Positions 54,795-64,000 of a stretch of 64,000 nt of DNA are shown in pieces (the first letter of the stretch is position 1; each line of letters begins with the position of its first letter). The notes below the pieces were generated by a model that saw only the letters and a program-made list of their open reading frames with translations, was not told where the DNA came from and searched no databases. Source of the stretch: Cladorrhinum sp. PSN259 (lineage: Eukaryota; Ascomycota; Sordariomycetes; Sordariales; Podosporaceae); NCBI GenBank assembly GCA_033725935.1, contig MU867096.1:62001-126000 (forward strand), read 5' to 3'. A program made the position numbers and the translations under genes.

Positions 54795-54865
54795 TGCGTC
54801 AGCCGCGAATCGAACGCGGGGCCCATCGATGGCAACGATGGATTTTACCACTAAACCACTGACGC
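54795..54865 (-). tRNA. tRNA-Gly(GCC)
   Basis: 71 nt on the minus strand, no intron. The acceptor stem is seven perfect pairs (GCGTCAG with CTGACGC) and the discriminator base is A. The D-arm has GGTTTAGTGGTA (A box). The anticodon stem is CCATCG/CGATGG around loop TTGCCAT, giving anticodon GCC. The T-arm is CGCG-GTTCGATTC-CGCG type (B box). CCA is not encoded, as expected for a eukaryotic gene. Confidence 0.97.
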
Positions 54866-57018
54866 TGATGATATGATATCTTAGCTTCATGGTGATGCTG
54901 TTAGAATCTGAGTCCTATATCCGTAAGAACAGAGCATTGAGACGACCCTTGTACGCCATTAGATGGCATAGATATATAATGATGTTTACCGCCTTTACGT
55001 GATGGGGCAGCATTAGTATTAACCATTATCTCAACTAAGGTGTTTTGAGTACGAAGCCAGGGAACATATGTACTATACAAGTCATTCTTACAATAATGGC
55101 AAGCTAGCGCCTACGGATACAGTGGTGAGAATCGGTAATACGCCTGCACTAAGAACAGAAAAGTTGCTATGGTGCGACTTCAGGTTGTCCGGGACGGTTG
55201 ATGATCGAGACCCAAAGTATAATGGCAATGGATCAAGCCCGGCCTGTAGAAGGATGGTTATGCGTAATGTAAGCTCCTGTTATTAATTGGCTTCTACACT
55301 AGCAGCGTACATACACTCGGTCTGTAATTCCAATAGTTGTCCGAGCTGGACCCCTTCAAAGTTTGTGCCACAGCCCGATCCAGAAAGCTGTCTCCATATC
55401 TTAGCTTCGCGGGGGCGCCGCCCCCACAGAGCGGCTTTCGCAGGGATCCCATCCCCATTGTCGGATTTCAGACGAGACTTGGAAACCTTCTTTTAGGTTT
55501 TGACTCCTCGATCGGCTTTGTGCAGTTTCCCATCTTAATTATAACCATGTTCGACCATATTCATGGCAGCCAGATTATCTGCCCCAGTCTGAGTCTCGAA
55601 CCCCTTTTCATTAACGGCATTACGAATGCGCTCAATTAGGAAATCCTTCTGCATCGACGACGTGTGTCTTGCGCGTCTCCCGAGATCCCCCAGTCAGGCA
55701 GGATCAAGATTACCTTCGCCTTCCCTTCCGAATCTCATGCAACACAGCATCCATTTCAGCTTCTGAGCGCGTTGGTGATGGGTGCTGACGGCATCACGCA
55801 GGATGTGCCTCACTTTGATTCAAGGGGCTACGAGTGCTAATAACTCGGTTGTCCCACGACAGCCCCGCCGTTTGGAGAGCAACGGCGCAGGTGGGAAGAC
55901 ATTCAGGGGCAACAGAAATTCAATATCGCTGTCGCATTGTGGCGGCATACTTTGTATAACCAAAGCGACCACATTTGTGGTTGACATGCAGGAGAAGCAG
56001 TCAATGTTCGCGGATTTGCGGACAAACCATGTGCTCAGATCATCATCACATATTGGCAAGCTGCATCTGTACTCGCACCAGCATACCGCACAGGTGACAG
56101 TTGAAGCCATGTACGGAGTTCTGACGGATCGGTGACAGCAGCGCCTGTGGTCTTCACTCCGGAGCTGGTTCCGCGCGTCGGTTTGACTCTCATCGTTCGT
56201 GAAATACGAGGTTCCCGTTTTCGCTACGACATCCCCCGAATGCCAAACGCCCCGGCAAACACATAACCCTAGTTGTCCGGCAGCTACCTACTGTACCCAT
56301 TCATTGTCATCAGTCTCACATCCTCGACCTGTCAGACTACCACCTTTACAGTGCAGTATGAAAACGTAATGAGGGGCCCAGGTTGTTAACATCGTTATGC
56401 CAGGCACGGTCAAGGCCCTAAACATCAATCAAATGCTGCTGGCGAGCGGCAAGCTCTCTGTTGGGTCGGTGCCAAGAGCATATTGCGATGTGCCGTGGCG
56501 CAGCGGCTGCTAGCCCAGCAGATGGCTGGCTGGACTGGTCTAGGCCGAATAACTTGGACCCCTCGTTTGGCTTACACGGGTGGGCGCATCAGACACCAAC
56601 ATCGTGAGCTGGGAGAAGGGGAAACTCGGGAACGAGTCACATATTAAAAACCCACTTCCCACCAACAATCCGCGAAAGGGTCCCCTTTCAGCTCACTTTT
56701 TCCAGTGTAACCCATCTCACTTGCATACTCTGGCCATTCTTCAAGGCTTGCACTTTAGAGTAATTGGTACTCCCGGGCTCTTTTCAATACTTGCGCATGA
56801 TAATTTAGCAACCAGTGACAATTATCCGGTCCCTTCTCCCAATTACTCTCTGATCCCTTCCAGCTGAACTCGGAACTCGCCCAACCCACGGCATCAGCTT
56901 CGGCTGCGATATTTACCCTAAACTCATCCCAGTCCCGGACCTCCCACACCTCTCCCTTCAACTTCTAATTCTTGAACTGCTCACACTCCTCGGCGCCGGT
57001 TCAAAGCCGCCCATCAAG
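54866..57018. other. Intergenic, no gene seen
   Basis: About 2.15 kb between the tRNA and the small membrane-protein gene. Frames of up to 117 codons (55782-56135 plus, 55820-56110 minus) overlap each other and have no motif beyond scattered cysteines. The last 150 bases are C/T-rich leader sequence for the gene at 57019. Confidence 0.5.
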
Positions 57019-57573
57019 ATGAAGCTAGGTACTTTTTCCGTCATCCTCAGCATTGCGCACTTGTCGACGTGTGCCCCATTACCAGTCGTCGTGAGGGGAC
57101 GATTGGATGTGGCTTCGTCAGACGCAGCGGAAGGAACCGTCACACTACTACAGACCACTTCAAGGCATCCTTCGTCACCCTCGGACGATCATATTAGGAT
57201 ACCCGTCGATATAAACCCAAGCATCCTCCCGCCTCTCACAAAACACAGAAAACCCAAGGTTGTATCACCATCAACATCACCTTACCCGAACCTAGACGGA
57301 GATGAGCCAATAAGTCCTCCACCGGATTTGGACGACGGAGAGTCTTCCGAGTTTCTGGATAGCGAGAATCTTTCATCATTTGCAAATCCGGGCATACCTT
57401 ATCAGTATGGGGAAGCTGGGGAAAGCAACGGCATGCACGCCGTTGTGTTTGCGGCGGCGTTCCTTATGTTTGTCATTATTCACGAAACGTGGAATAATTA
57501 TCAGCGCAGGCGAAGGTCAGTTCATGCAAGAACAAGTCTTCTTGATGAGAAGGTGCTTGTCAAACGTGGCTAA
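57019..57573 (+). CDS. Small single-pass membrane protein, unknown
   Basis: A 184-residue frame after a pyrimidine-rich leader, with a good start context (CATCAAGATGAAG). Residues 1-19 look like a cleavable signal peptide (KLGTFSVILSIAHLSTCA). Then comes a Pro/Ser/Asp-rich region without cysteines (about 25-135), one membrane helix at about 139-157 (MHAVVFAAAFLMFVIIHE) and a short basic cytosolic tail (YQRRRRS). The predicted topology is type I: lumenal or extracellular disordered stalk, short tail inside. No family is recognised. An intron near the 3' end is possible, because 57380-57745 is also open in another frame. It lies right before the repeat island. Confidence 0.65.
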   Translation: MKLGTFSVILSIAHLSTCAPLPVVVRGRLDVASSDAAEGTVTLLQTTSRHPSSPSDDHIRIPVDINPSILPPLTKHRKPKVVSPSTSPYPNLDGDEPISPPPDLDDGESSEFLDSENLSSFANPGIPYQYGEAGESNGMHAVVFAAAFLMFVIIHETWNNYQRRRRSVHARTSLLDEKVLVKRG

Positions 57574-57880
57574 CTCTTACGTCTCACAGCCCCAGAGAAG
57601 GAACAATTCGGTTGGAAAAGGCGACGGACGAGAAGCGGCCCCCACAGCCGTCATGATGTTTTTGTTGATGACTGGTGGCTATGATGAGATCGCTGTTGTG
57701 TTATGGCGCACGGCTCTCTATTTATTATTCTTTAATATCTATTAGGCTTATTGATCAGCTCGAGGCATCGGCAAGGTGTGCGCACCCCAAGTTATGATGG
57801 TTTCGGATTGTGTCCGTGGGACGTATGATCGATGGATGGCCATCCACACAATATTAGGGTCGAAGTTACTCAAAGATAAC
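57574..57880. other. 3' region of the small membrane-protein gene
   Basis: About 300 bp leading into the AT-rich island. No gene seen. Confidence 0.5.
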
Positions 57881-59120
57881 AACAATAAATTATTATTATT
57901 TATTTATTCGTACTAAGAGCAATAAATTGTTAAAGAGGAAAGGTCTAATTCTGGATTATTTCGTGACACCTTGGCAAAGGCCAGGGTGCTAGCCCCTGTA
58001 AGGAGGGTAAAGACCCACCTAGCTACACCTGAGCAAGACTTAGGCAAATAAGCCTATAAAAAGGAGTCCTTGCTTAGGAGCATAGTTTTAATTAATATAA
58101 GCAATTTTACGGTATTTATGAACCCCCCCCTCTCTAAATAGAACGTTATTATAAATAATTAATAAATAAATTAGCTACGAATATCAGTCTTTATTTATAA
58201 GAATGTAAAGAGAAGTGATATTTTAGAAGAAAGGCACACTGGACAGGTATTAACACGACAGTAAAAGAGCAGTATATTGATCAAGTCTCTATGGTTGCAA
58301 GACTAATCCTTAGGGATCAGAGATTGGTAACGCTAGTGGCAGTGAGGCAGCTCTTTTATGCTTGAGACTCCTTTGTCCCATGCGCTCCCTCCTGTTTTCA
58401 AGAAGGCTCCTTCCCAAAAACGGGCAGGTTACCTTCTGTATTCAAATGCCAGTTCCCTTGTCTGAGGGGTCTTGTTATAAAGAAGTATATAATCTATTAT
58501 AACGCTATAAATAAGCCGCTTATATGTAATTATATTATAAAATGCGAATAACCTTATCGTATAAAGAAAGCTTTCTAAGTTCGATTTGAAGCATTTAAGA
58601 CTGTTGACCGAGAAGACAGAATGGAATAACGCTAGTTGGTTATAAACTTCAGCCGTATTAAAGGATAAATCTAGTTCGATAGTGAACCTGCAGACTATGG
58701 ATAAAGCCTTCATGATTCCTAACAAGTCTCTTGAACGCCTCTTTAGTTCCAAAGGCTAATCAGAAGGGCCAATAAGACTTGGTGGCCATGCCATGGTAAA
58801 GTCTAGGGAATAGGTATAGATATCAAGGTAGCGGGTCAAACGGATAGACATAATATACTAGTAAGGGATGTATATATAGAGCGGAACTGGCTATGGTTTC
58901 TTTTGAAAATAGAGTTTGCTATAGAGAAAAATGACGGCTCTTTTTTCGTAAGTATCAATATCTAGGTCGAGTTCGAGGTCGGCTGTGTCTCGTAGGAACT
59001 CGTATTCGGTAAACCGCGCAATACACCCGGTACGTTTAAGGGTAATCTTGAGTCGGCTGGACCTAAAGTTCATTAGTTATCGACTGTTCAAGGGTTTTAA
59101 TACACAATATATAAATAACA
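57881..59120. repeat. AT-rich repeat relic, RIP-like
   Basis: About 1.2 kb visibly richer in A, T and TA steps than its surroundings (for example 57885-57930, 58140-58200, 58480-58560). It carries only broken frames; minus-strand pieces at 58429-58752 and 58891-59073 look like decayed protein remnants, class unknown. A segment at 58105-58150 matches 60789-60837 with mostly C/T and G/A differences, as RIP would produce. This is best read as a decayed transposable element. Family and ends are not determined. Confidence 0.55.
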
Positions 59121-59417
59121 AGGGATTATCCCGCTTCTCTCGCGTAGTAATCCAACTGTCGCCTGGTCGCCACAAACGGGTACAGACAACAGAGAGCGCT
59201 GCAACAAGCAACGCACTCAGCCCGCAACCTATCGAGACCCCAGTCCTTTCACCAGGCGTACCGGATGAGTAGGAGTTGGCAAGTTTTTATGGCCTCGACT
59301 CATGGACAACAGTCTTCAGCACAATGCTAGGAAAAAGAGGCGGAGGGTGAATAACAGCAAGTAGGGGGAATAGGGGGGTAAGGAAAAAGGGCAAGAGAGG
59401 GCGAGAAAAGAACTTAG

Positions 59418-59946
59418 CTACTCCTCTGAGGGTAATAATAGTGGTTTATAGCTGCGGTGGCCCGGCGATTGAACAGCTGGCGAAGCGCTCGACATTGATG
59501 GGAATGGCGGTGGTGGTTCAATATCGTCGCGGTAGCAGGAGAACTGGTTATATCTAGTGCCGGAGAATGGTTGTGTTGATTGTGTATTTTCGCGAGTTTC
59601 ACCATTCATTATATTATCGTTATGGTAGCCTGGCGGTTGAATAGTTGGCGAAGCCTTCGATTCCGATGAGGATAGCGGTAGGTCGTTGTGATGATGGTCG
59701 GGAAATTGAGACGATGTTGAGAGTTGTGCGTATCGGGGTAGGGATGGGAGTATCGGATCCATGGTGAGGTAGTGTGTGCAGCAAGTGCGCTACAGTGTAT
59801 AAATCAAGTGCCTGAGTCTGAGAGAACTCGCACACCCTGCGACACCAGCCGGGGAGGTTTGAAACTAAATCAGCTGCGGGAGGCGCGAGAGATGTAAACA
59901 AAATTGCGAGAAGTGCAAGAAGTGATTTAGTGGAGTCTGTGGTCAT
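59418..59946 (-). other. Possible small secreted protein or gene remnant
   Basis: Two overlapping minus-strand frames. The upstream one (59946-59620, 108 residues) opens with a good signal-peptide-like start (STKSLLALLAILFTSLAPPA), then a short Cys-bearing stretch (DLVSNLPGWCRRVC). The second (59762-59418, 114 residues) is Pro/Ser-rich with an internally duplicated segment (ASPTIQPPGYHND and ASPAVQSPGHRSY). They may be two exons of one gene, remnants after frameshift, or chance. No splice pair could be settled. The start LPxxCxxxC is faintly CFEM-like, but the eight cysteines of that domain are absent. Confidence 0.3.
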
Positions 59947-60426
59947 CCGAATCCCCTCAGCTCAAATGACCGGGAAAATCAGGGAAGACTGTTGGGCTTG
60001 TCGGAATCGCTTAGATAAGCGGGCTATGCCTATTTTGGCCTTTCTGAAGAGGAGCACAGGCCACGCCCACACTACCAAGTGGGGCAGGATGGCTCAAACG
60101 CGGGATAGGTATTTGCCACTTTTGGGCTGACTTCCCCGTCGGTTCCATTTCCACACCCATTCGTTGACGCGAGGTTGGAACTGCCCGTGCACGCTGGAGG
60201 TTTTGTTCAGCCCCACCACCGTGCCACTACGAATTGGGAATATTCCATCATGCTGAAGTTGGCCAGTGCCGAGTTTTTTTTGGGGCTCTTCCACACCTTC
60301 GCTGGCACCAGTCAATGATTTTCTCCTTTCACATCGCCCCACGGCCTAGCAAGCCAGAATGCTAGGCAGCTGCAGCTAATAAGTGGCTAGCAAGAATCGA
60401 AGGAAACCGGTCCCTTTGAATGACTA

Positions 60427-60781
60427 CAGTCAACCCTGTATATAAGCATCAGCCGGGGACCAGGACATCTGATCGTTATACCAAGATTACTATGTATGCT
60501 TAAGGTCAGGGAGACGCACGGACCGGATCGTGTGGTATAGCCCTAACCCTAATACAAGCGTGAAGATAGAAGGCCGTAAACCCTCTAAAATCTAAGGTTT
60601 TATATGGTGGAGATTTCCCTACATATACCGATATATATGAGAGCTTAGCACGAATCCGTAAGCATAAATCGAATAACCAGGTTTTGCTTATCTCCCATAC
60701 AAAAACTGCTGGGGCCAGGCGTTTTGACCGGTATATCGAGGATATGCTTTTAACTCTGATGCTTATATATAAGGTTGACTG
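60427..60781. mobile_element. MITE, Tc1/mariner- or pogo-like (TA target site)
   Basis: 355 bp bounded by 26-bp terminal inverted repeats: left 60427-60452 beginning CAGTCAACCCTGTATATAAG, right 60756-60781 as its reverse complement with two mismatches. A TA dinucleotide flanks both sides (60425-60426 and 60782-60783), as expected for TA target duplication. There is no transposase frame, so it is non-autonomous. The frame at 60506-60814 runs through it and is not a gene. A (CCCTAA)2 stretch, telomere-like, lies inside at 60541-60552. Confidence 0.75.
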
Positions 60782-60788
60782 TATCAAC

Positions 60789-60837
60789 TTTTGCAGCATT
60801 TCTGACCCCCCCACCCCCCCCTAAGTGGAACGTTATT
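60789..60837. repeat. Repeat segment shared with 58105-58150
   Basis: TTTGCAGCATTTCTGA followed by C-runs and CTAAGTGGAACGTTATT. The copy near 58105 keeps the order but carries mostly transitions, and the C-run and GAACGTTATT are kept. It starts only eight bases past the MITE end. Confidence 0.6.
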
Positions 60838-60894
60838 GCAGACATAAATACTAAGTGACAAGTCAGTTATGAGCAATGTAGATACGGTCTCACA

Positions 60895-60926
60895 AGATAC
60901 AAAACCCGCGAGATACAAAACCCGCG
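60895..60926. repeat. Perfect 16-bp tandem duplication
   Basis: AGATACAAAACCCGCG occurs twice in a row (60895-60910 and 60911-60926). Confidence 0.9.
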
Positions 60927-61994
60927 CGCGTTGCTGAACTGCCTTTGCCTCTCCTCATGGGTTAGGTAAAAGTGTCACGGGGAGTGAGAAAGATGTCTCT
61001 TTTAGGGTTGGCCGAAGAAGGTACACGGCATGAAGGTGAGCACACAGCGCCACATGGCCCAAGGACTGGGTAACTTCTCAAGGGCTGAATTCGGTGTTGC
61101 CGCATCTGCCTTACGGTCACGGCAGCCGAGATGCGGGGTTGGTGATGAATCTCTGGGCCAAGGATTCATGTCGAAGCCAAGACAAGAGCGCCATCCACCA
61201 CATTGAGTCCCGCATCTTTGCCAAGAACCATCCACGATAAGATACCGAGGGAGGGGAAAGAACGGTGGGACCTGAGGGAAGAACGGCAGGGTTGGGTTTG
61301 TTGGGATTCTAGGGAGATCAGAGAGCAAAAGTCCGGTCTCAGAAGTTGCACATCAAGTTTCCAACCGTTAATCCACGCACATCACTGGTAGAAATGTAGT
61401 GTCTTGTCCTGTCTTGGACGGATGCACGGCGTGATCATGTAAGCCCTATGAAAACCCCCAGAGCCGAAATTCCGACTGTCAGAGAAGCGCCGTTGCCTGC
61501 AATCTCGGCCTTGGGCGAATGGAAACACAGCAGTTTGGGCAGCTTGGCTCCCCATCGTTTCATGGCTTGCAGCGTCTCTCATGCAGCCCTCTCGCCTTAG
61601 CCCAATAGCATCACTTGTGACCTGTGATCTTACCCCTCCCTCTCTGTTCGACCCTTCCTTGTCTTGGCCTTCAGCCTTCTCCTCCTCTCCTCCCGTCGGC
61701 TTTTCTCATTGCTCACCCCGCCCAACCAGTTAAATCATCTCCCGTCAGCAAGATCGCGTGTTTTGTTTTGGTCTCTTTTTAAAGATACTCGGATCCCAGT
61801 CACCATCTTTTCTCACGAGACGAACTCTGCATCTTGCATCCGCCCTGCATCTTAAGCTTCCGCATTCCCGTCTGCAGACTCTGCAGCTATCCCGTGGCGC
61901 CAAGAAAACGCATCGTTAATTGAAATTCCATTCCGAGTTTACAGGGAACCCGACCTCAGTCCGAGCAAAGTGCGAAGAACCGCACCGGCAGGCA
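60927..61994. other. Annexin-gene promoter region, no gene seen
   Basis: About 1.1 kb. The last 350 bases are C/T-rich leader-like sequence. Frames on the minus strand (61002-61582) are featureless. Confidence 0.55.
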
Positions 61995-64000
61995 ATGTCT
62001 TTGCAGGTTGATGACGGTGGCCGGCGCGCCCGGTCCAAGTCGCCGGGCCGTTATGCCGATGAGGATCGCGACCGGAGCTACATCCGCGCCTCGGCGGCTA
62101 ATGTCGTCGAGGCCGCTCCGTACCCGAGCTCGGCCGTTGGGGTTGGCGGTCCCGGCTCTGCCTCTTTTGAGTACCAACGGCTATCTCAGTGGGGATCAAC
62201 TGATCGTGATGACGGTTATCCTGATCCCCGCCGCGAGGCCGAGTATCGGTACAAATCCGAACGGGAGCGGGAGCGGGAGCGGGAGCAGGACAGGGAGTCC
62301 TCCCGGTCTGACAGAGACTCTGATCGTGAGAGGGAAAGACGGCGGGGCGATAGCTTCAGCCATCTACCCTCCAAGTATGCCGCTCACATCAGAACCGCCG
62401 AGCCTCCTTCGTCTCCCCGTGACTCTCGTGGCTCCTTTGGTGAGCGGGACAGAGATTCGGACAAGGAGCGAGAACGCCGCCGTCGCAAGGAGAAGCTGGA
62501 AGACGACCTCGCCTACGGCAAGCTACCTGGTCCGCCCAAGTACGATATGCCAGGGCCACCCTCCGCCTCAACTCCCTCTTTCACCTACGCCCAACCCAAG
62601 CCGTACGAGTATGGCTCAAATCTGGAAGCCCTCGGGCCCGGACGAGTTCCGGCCGGCGGTAGCGGCCTCTCTTCCAGTCCAGGCCTAAGCTCTCCTATCA
62701 AATCCGCAATGAAGCGCGGCACCTCTCCTCAGCCACCCGTCGGGCGCATGTCTACCCTCTCTGTCCACAGCCCCCACCATTCCCTCTCCATGTCCCTCTC
62801 CTCCGCACCACCTTCACCCCTCCTGGAAGCATACCACGGCACCTACCAATCCATGCCATCCATGCCCTCGCCCTTACTCCTTCCAACTCACTCCCAAGTC
62901 CTGGAAGCACTTTCTCCCATAGGCTCAGATGACGAACGCACAGGCGACAGAAAACGTTCCCGCCGCGCTAGGTTCCACGACCCAGTCGACGATGCTGCCC
63001 GTCTAGCTAAGGCACTCAAGGGCGAGCGACGGGCACCAGAGACAGAGCCCTTGATTGAGATCCTTCCGGGAATGACGCACGAACAAATCATGGAACTGCG
63101 CTCAGAGTACAAGCGCCTCGTTAAAACCGGCGCAGACCGTAAGGGTGTCAATATCGCCAAGCACATCCGCGCCCGTCTCAAGGACGAGGACCCCAATCTC
63201 ATGAAGGCGTGCTACGCCACCGCTTTGGGAAGATGGGAATCGGAAGCGTACTGGGCCAACTTTTGGTACCACGGCGACAAGACCCGACGGGAACTGCTCA
63301 TTGAATCCCTGATGGGTCGTACAAACGAGGAGATCAGGCTCATCAAGGAGGGATTCAGTGACAAAAAATACGCCAACAGCCTTACCAAGTGCATGAAGAC
63401 GGAACTCAAGGAGGATAAATTCAAGAAGGCGGTCTTGATGGTCCTCGACGAAACAAGGATGGAAGAGACGGACAGGTTCGGGCATCCACTCAAGCTGGAT
63501 ATCGATATTGTCGAGAGCGACGTTCGACAGCTTTACAGGGCCGTTACGAGCGAGAAGGGAGGCGAGAGTCTGATGATTCAGATTGTCACGCAGAGGAGCG
63601 ACAGTCACCTGAGGGAGGTGATGAGGGTTTATAAGAACGCTTACAAGGGGGCTAATTTTGCAAAGGATGCTTTAAAGAAGAGCGGGAATTTAGTTGTATG
63701 TCTTCTTTTTTCTTTCTTTTCTTCTTTTATTAAGCCTCATCTCCCAGAGAACTTTGGAATTGTCTTTTTGTTATTAACTTTGATTTGTTCTTTTAGGGTG
63801 AGGTCCTGGCTCATATCCTCAATGGAGTCATCAACAAGCCCGTTCGCGACGCCATGTTGCTTCACCACGCCCTCACAGCCTCACGACGCGATGAGCTGCG
63901 CCGGGAACTGCTTATCTCGCGTCTTGTTCGGTATCATTGGGATTCTACTCACCTGCAGCTCATCAAGCGCGCCTTTAGGGAGCAGTATGGGCGCGACCTG
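61995..64000 (+). CDS. Annexin with long N-terminal extension (3' truncated by window)
   Basis: Exons are 61995-63695 and 63797-64000 (635 residues seen, then the window ends). The 101-nt intron (GTATGT/TTTAG) is phase 0 and joins KKSGNLV to GEVLAHILNGV. Residues 1-340 are Arg/Glu/Asp/Ser-rich and disordered, including an (RE)n run from the repeated GAGCGG codons at 62254-62282. Annexin repeats follow from about residue 358 (MTHEQIMELRSEYKRLVKTG, NIAKHIRARL, RTNEEIRLIKEGF, QLYRAVTSEKGGE). The strict GxGT-38-D/E calcium sites are not clear, so calcium binding may be weak or lost. The architecture resembles the long divergent annexins (ANXC4 type) of filamentous fungi. Annexins bind acidic membranes; the role here is unknown. 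ATG at 61995 is the first good start. Confidence 0.88.
   Translation, partial: MSLQVDDGGRRARSKSPGRYADEDRDRSYIRASAANVVEAAPYPSSAVGVGGPGSASFEYQRLSQWGSTDRDDGYPDPRREAEYRYKSEREREREREQDRESSRSDRDSDRERERRRGDSFSHLPSKYAAHIRTAEPPSSPRDSRGSFGERDRDSDKERERRRRKEKLEDDLAYGKLPGPPKYDMPGPPSASTPSFTYAQPKPYEYGSNLEALGPGRVPAGGSGLSSSPGLSSPIKSAMKRGTSPQPPVGRMSTLSVHSPHHSLSMSLSSAPPSPLLEAYHGTYQSMPSMPSPLLLPTHSQVLEALSPIGSDDERTGDRKRSRRARFHDPVDDAARLAKALKGERRAPETEPLIEILPGMTHEQIMELRSEYKRLVKTGADRKGVNIAKHIRARLKDEDPNLMKACYATALGRWESEAYWANFWYHGDKTRRELLIESLMGRTNEEIRLIKEGFSDKKYANSLTKCMKTELKEDKFKKAVLMVLDETRMEETDRFGHPLKLDIDIVESDVRQLYRAVTSEKGGESLMIQIVTQRSDSHLREVMRVYKNAYKGANFAKDALKKSGNLVVCLLFSFFSSFIKPHLPENFGIVFLLLTLICSFRVRSWLISSMESSTSPFATPCCFTTPSQPHDAMSCAGNCLSRVLFGIIGILLTCSSSSAPLGSSMGAT

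Noticed and set aside
55782..56135. HET-domain remnant (ISLSHCGG resembles LSHCWG)
   Set aside because: Only one short resemblance, no upstream or downstream HET motifs in any frame.
60541..60552. Telomerase RNA template candidate (CCCTAACCCTAA)
   Set aside because: The stretch is inside a 355-bp MITE, with no room for or sign of the pseudoknot and other telomerase RNA parts.
60506..60814. 102-codon minus-strand frame
   Set aside because: Runs through the MITE and out past its right end into the neighbouring repeat; not a transposase and not a gene.

Overview
The window looks like a chromosomal segment of a filamentous ascomycete (Pezizomycotina). Three observations support this. Genes are split by short introns of about 50-100 nt with GTRNGT donors, CTRAC-type branch sites and YAG acceptors. 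The gene set is typical of that group: a Cti6-type PHD protein, a Rom2-type RhoGEF, fungal RTA1, a long-tailed annexin and a fungal Tudor-SN. There is also an AT-rich repeat island whose substitutions look like repeat-induced point mutation (RIP). Nothing bacterial or viral was seen. I could not fix the order; Sordariomycetes or Leotiomycetes are the best guesses.

Layout. 1-3.8 kb: no supportable gene. 3.8-6.4 kb (+): a three-exon gene of unknown function. 6.4-10.9 kb: a 4.5 kb gap between convergent genes, holding a degenerate dispersed motif family, a C/A/G homopolymer junction and a palindrome. 10.9-15.8 kb (-): a 1640-residue disordered protein. 17.6-19.3 kb (-): a two-exon protein with a CxxC motif and a His/Cys-rich tail. 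22.1-24.2 kb (+): CTI6. 24.7-26.0 kb (-): MTG1. 26.8-27.9 kb (+): a Lys-rich ORF broken by one in-frame TGA. 28.3-29.4 kb (-): an RTA1-family membrane protein. 32.3-34.6 kb (-): a membrane-anchored sterol-ester or triglyceride lipase, rebuilt here with two short 5' exons. 35.2-35.7 kb (+): PET191. 36.5-38.4 kb (+): a PPN2-like phosphoesterase. 38.8-40.3 kb (-): transaldolase with six exons, one of 12 nt. 41.3-44.0 kb (-): Tudor-SN. 45.1-45.9 kb (-): Cu/Zn superoxide dismutase. 48.4-53.8 kb (+): ROM2-type RhoGEF. 54.2-54.5 kb: a 50-bp minisatellite. 54.8 kb (-): tRNA-Gly(GCC). 57.0-57.6 kb (+): a small single-pass membrane protein. 57.8-60.9 kb: an AT-rich repeat-relic island with a MITE. 62.0 kb to the window end (+): an annexin with a long N-terminal extension, cut by the window edge.

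Most genes are independent housekeeping functions, not a cluster. They cover chromatin (CTI6), mitochondrial ribosome and cytochrome oxidase biogenesis (MTG1, PET191), the pentose phosphate pathway and oxidative stress (TAL1, SOD1), polyphosphate and lipid turnover (PPN2-like, lipase), cell-wall integrity signalling (ROM2) and RNA regulation (Tudor-SN). No biosynthetic cluster, CRISPR array or other obvious new system is present. The least explained pieces are the 8.4-10.3 kb motif family, the TGA-interrupted gene at 26.8 kb and the repeat island at 57.8-60.9 kb.
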